NCBI GenBank assembly: GCA_003220195.1
Contig: QHRT01000469.1
Coordinates: 1 to 5,922, forward strand
From: Candidatus Rokuibacteriota bacterium
Lineage (GTDB): Bacteria; Methylomirabilota; Methylomirabilia; Rokubacteriales; CSP1-6
DNA: 5,922 bases
Direction of reading: 5' to 3'
The notes beneath the pieces were generated by a model. That model was not told where the DNA came from. It searched no databases and was given only the letters and a program-made list of their open reading frames with translations. Below, one piece after another: positions 4,619 through 5,922 of this stretch (the first letter of the stretch is position 1; each line of letters starts with the position of its first letter). The position numbers and the translations under genes are program-made.

Positions 4619-5922
4619 GGTGTTCACCGTCGGAGTATAGACGAGCCCGATGCTCGCGCGAGGGCGAGCCCGCTCTTCACAGGCGCGCAGCAGCTCGAAC
4701 ACCCGCGGCGCCGTGAGCGGATAGGCGTTCACCGCGGCGGCATCGACGCCGCGTCCCGCGAGCGCGTCCGCCACCGCATTCGCGATCGCCGCCGGCGGCG
4801 CGACCGTGCCGCCTTCCGACATACCCTTCACGCCACCCGGAGTGTGTGGCGACGGCGTCTCGAGATGCTCGAGCACGGGTTCCGGCATCGAGGCCGCGAT
4901 CGGCAGCGCGTAGTCCATGAACGTTCGGCTCAGGAGCTGGCCGGCGTCGTCGTAGGCGATCTCCTCCATCAGCGCGGCGCCGACGCCCTGCGCGACGCCG
5001 CCGTGAATCTGGCCGTCGACCAGCATCGGGTTGATGACCTTCCCGCAGTCGTGCGCGATCCAGTAGCCGACGATCCGCACCGTGCCGGTCTCCCCGTCCA
5101 CTTCGACAGCGGCGACGTGAACGCCCGACGAGAACGTCCAGTTCTTCGGCTGGTGCACGTATCGCGCTTCCAGCCCCGGCTCGAGACCGTCCGGTAATCG
5201 CTGGCCGCGATGCGCCTCGCGCGCGATCTCGGCGAGCGTCAATCCGGGCGAGGGCGCGCCGCGCACGCGGTAGCGCCCGTCGACGACTTCGATGTCGGCC
5301 GCGGCGGCTTCGAGCAGGTGCGCGGCGATCCTCGTGGCCTTGTCCTTCACGAGCCGGGATGCTTCGAGCACCGAGCCGCCGGCGACGACGGCGCCGCGGC
5401 TTCCGGCGGTCCCGTACGCGCTGTACGGCGTCAGCGCGGTGTGGCCGAGGACGACGCGCACGTTCTCGTACGGCAGCCCGAGGATGTCGGCGGCGATCTG
5501 CGCCATCGCCGAGCGAATACCCTGGCCGATCTCGATGATCCCGCTCGTGACCGTCGCGTGCCCCGACGGGTCCACGCGAACGACCGCGGTCTCGTACCCG
5601 CCTTGCCGGTTGCCCATCGCGGCCATGATCCGGGACGGGCCCATGCCGGTGAACTCGACGTAGCACGAGAGCCCGATCCCGATCAGGCGGCCGTTCGCGC
5701 GCTCGCTCTTCTGCCACGCGCGCAGCTCGCCGTATCGGGCGGATTCGAGCGCGCGTGCGAGACCGTCGGCGTACCGGCCGCTGTCGAGCTCCCAGCCTCC
5801 GGCGCTGCGGTACGGAAACACGGCAGGCGGGACGAAGTTCCGGCGGCGGATCTCGACGGGATCGAGCCCCAGGCGTCGCGCGCCCATGTCCATCAGCCTT
5901 TCCATCACGAACGTCGCCTGCT
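3608..5922 (-). CDS. Xanthine dehydrogenase-family molybdopterin-binding subunit, C-terminal part, in one open frame with a D-2-hydroxyacid dehydrogenase (partial at right edge)
   Basis: The frame is open from the window edge (first full codon at 5920) to the TGA at 3610-3608. The first 410 or so visible residues are the C-terminal part of a CoxL/XDH-type large subunit: RLMDMGARRLGLDPVEIRRRNF (near 8-29), IIEIGQGIRSAMAQIAADILG (128-148), YGTAGSRGAVVAGGSV (169-184), HDCGKVINPMLVDGQIHGG (290-308) and MDYALP (335-340). The active-site glutamate loop is GMSEGGT (366-372, Glu369). The domain normally ends near NAYPLTAPRVFELL (399-411). Instead of a stop there, about 23 unremarkable residues lead to Met435 (ATG 4618), the start of a complete dehydrogenase. 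A TGA at 4679-4677, one frame off, would end the subunit exactly where expected, so two separate genes with a one-base indel is a serious alternative to a true fusion. The hydroxylase would need FAD and 2Fe-2S subunits, not visible here. The substrate is unknown. Confidence 0.85.
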   Translation of the reverse strand, partial: QATFVMERLMDMGARRLGLDPVEIRRRNFVPPAVFPYRSAGGWELDSGRYADGLARALESARYGELRAWQKSERANGRLIGIGLSCYVEFTGMGPSRIMAAMGNRQGGYETAVVRVDPSGHATVTSGIIEIGQGIRSAMAQIAADILGLPYENVRVVLGHTALTPYSAYGTAGSRGAVVAGGSVLEASRLVKDKATRIAAHLLEAAAADIEVVDGRYRVRGAPSPGLTLAEIAREAHRGQRLPDGLEPGLEARYVHQPKNWTFSSGVHVAAVEVDGETGTVRIVGYWIAHDCGKVINPMLVDGQIHGGVAQGVGAALMEEIAYDDAGQLLSRTFMDYALPIAASMPEPVLEHLETPSPHTPGGVKGMSEGGTVAPPAAIANAVADALAGRGVDAAAVNAYPLTAPRVFELLRACEERARPRASIGLVYTPTVNTMSRQPAHVYVIQGRTPADYADCQAALASVPATMTTLPFLKDEEEIVARTRDADALVVVYSPITRRVMSALEGLKVVVRTGVGYDVIDVPAATELGVIVVNIPDLWIREVANHAMALLLAWNRKVIVSDRQVHAGAWGGGVPGDRTGALHGETVGIVGLGNIGSAFARRAAAFEMKVIACDPYVDERHFAALGVERVSLEQLAARSDYVSVHTLLNDETRHLISDAFFRRMKPTAILINTSRGPVVDERALIRALGDKLLAGAALDVWEHEPVAADNPLLKMENVIATPHSAYFSSAAVAQVPRRCGEEAARVLTGQRPLNVVNPAVYEPGAARRAG
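4634..4639 (-). promoter_or_regulatory. Candidate -10 element for the D-2-hydroxyacid dehydrogenase
   Basis: On the minus strand TATACT (5 of 6 to TATAAT) ends 15 nt before the ATG at 4618, giving a predicted leader of about 8-10 nt. No Shine-Dalgarno or clear -35 sequence is seen. It lies in the stop-free linker between the hydroxylase and dehydrogenase domains, where a promoter would not be expected if the two were a long-established single gene. A 10-bp palindrome, CTCGCGCGAG, lies upstream at 4653-4662. Confidence 0.4.

Noticed and set aside
3959..5197. 412-residue plus-strand open frame
   Set aside because: It lies antisense to the hydroxylase and dehydrogenase domains, is rich in Arg/Asp/Val/His and has no family motif. 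It is a shadow of the minus-strand gene.
4677..5717. 346-residue minus-strand frame offset from the hydroxylase
   Set aside because: Its product is Arg-rich and meaningless, a frame shadow. Only its TGA at 4679-4677 is informative, as a possible ancestral stop of the hydroxylase.

Overview
This is a GC-rich bacterial window that looks like part of an accessory catabolic gene cluster. The gene types (xanthine-dehydrogenase-family molybdenum hydroxylases, a Gfo/Idh/MocA oxidoreductase, an alpha/beta hydrolase, an MFS carrier of the oxalate/formate or monocarboxylate type, and a D-2-hydroxyacid dehydrogenase) and the G-run/C-run intergenic hairpins suggest an uncultivated soil or groundwater bacterium. 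Candidatus Rokubacteria/Methylomirabilota is my best guess, but this is only an impression from gene content and style; no marker gene is present.

Layout. At 1-58 on the minus strand is the N-terminus of one molybdenum hydroxylase large subunit, running off the left edge. Divergent from it are a Gfo/Idh/MocA dehydrogenase (126-1193, +) and an alpha/beta hydrolase (1252-2085, +), probably co-transcribed. A 192-bp intergenic stretch (2086-2277) is almost entirely repeats: two copies of a 26-bp unit, three copies of an AACGCTGGGG-type unit, and two strong hairpins. Next is an MFS transporter (2278-3663, +), whose last 60 or so codons run through a second hairpin cluster and overlap the convergent gene by 56 bp. 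On the minus strand, a frame that enters from the right edge encodes the C-terminal part of a second molybdenum hydroxylase large subunit. It continues without a stop into a complete D-2-hydroxyacid dehydrogenase (start Met at 4618, stop at 3608).

Working together (inference). A carrier could import an organic acid or heterocycle, the molybdenum hydroxylases could hydroxylate it, the hydrolase could open an ester, lactone or C-C bond, and the two NAD(P)-dependent dehydrogenases could process hydroxy/oxo intermediates. No substrate can be named from sequence alone.

The most notable observations are: (i) -10-like hexamers only 9-15 nt upstream of four start codons, with no Shine-Dalgarno sequence, suggesting leaderless or very short-leader mRNAs; (ii) a related repeat/hairpin family on both sides of the transporter, the downstream copy being read as its C-terminal tail; (iii) the stop-free junction between the hydroxylase and the dehydrogenase, which is either a real fusion or a one-base indel; and (iv) two different molybdenum hydroxylase large-subunit genes at the two window ends.
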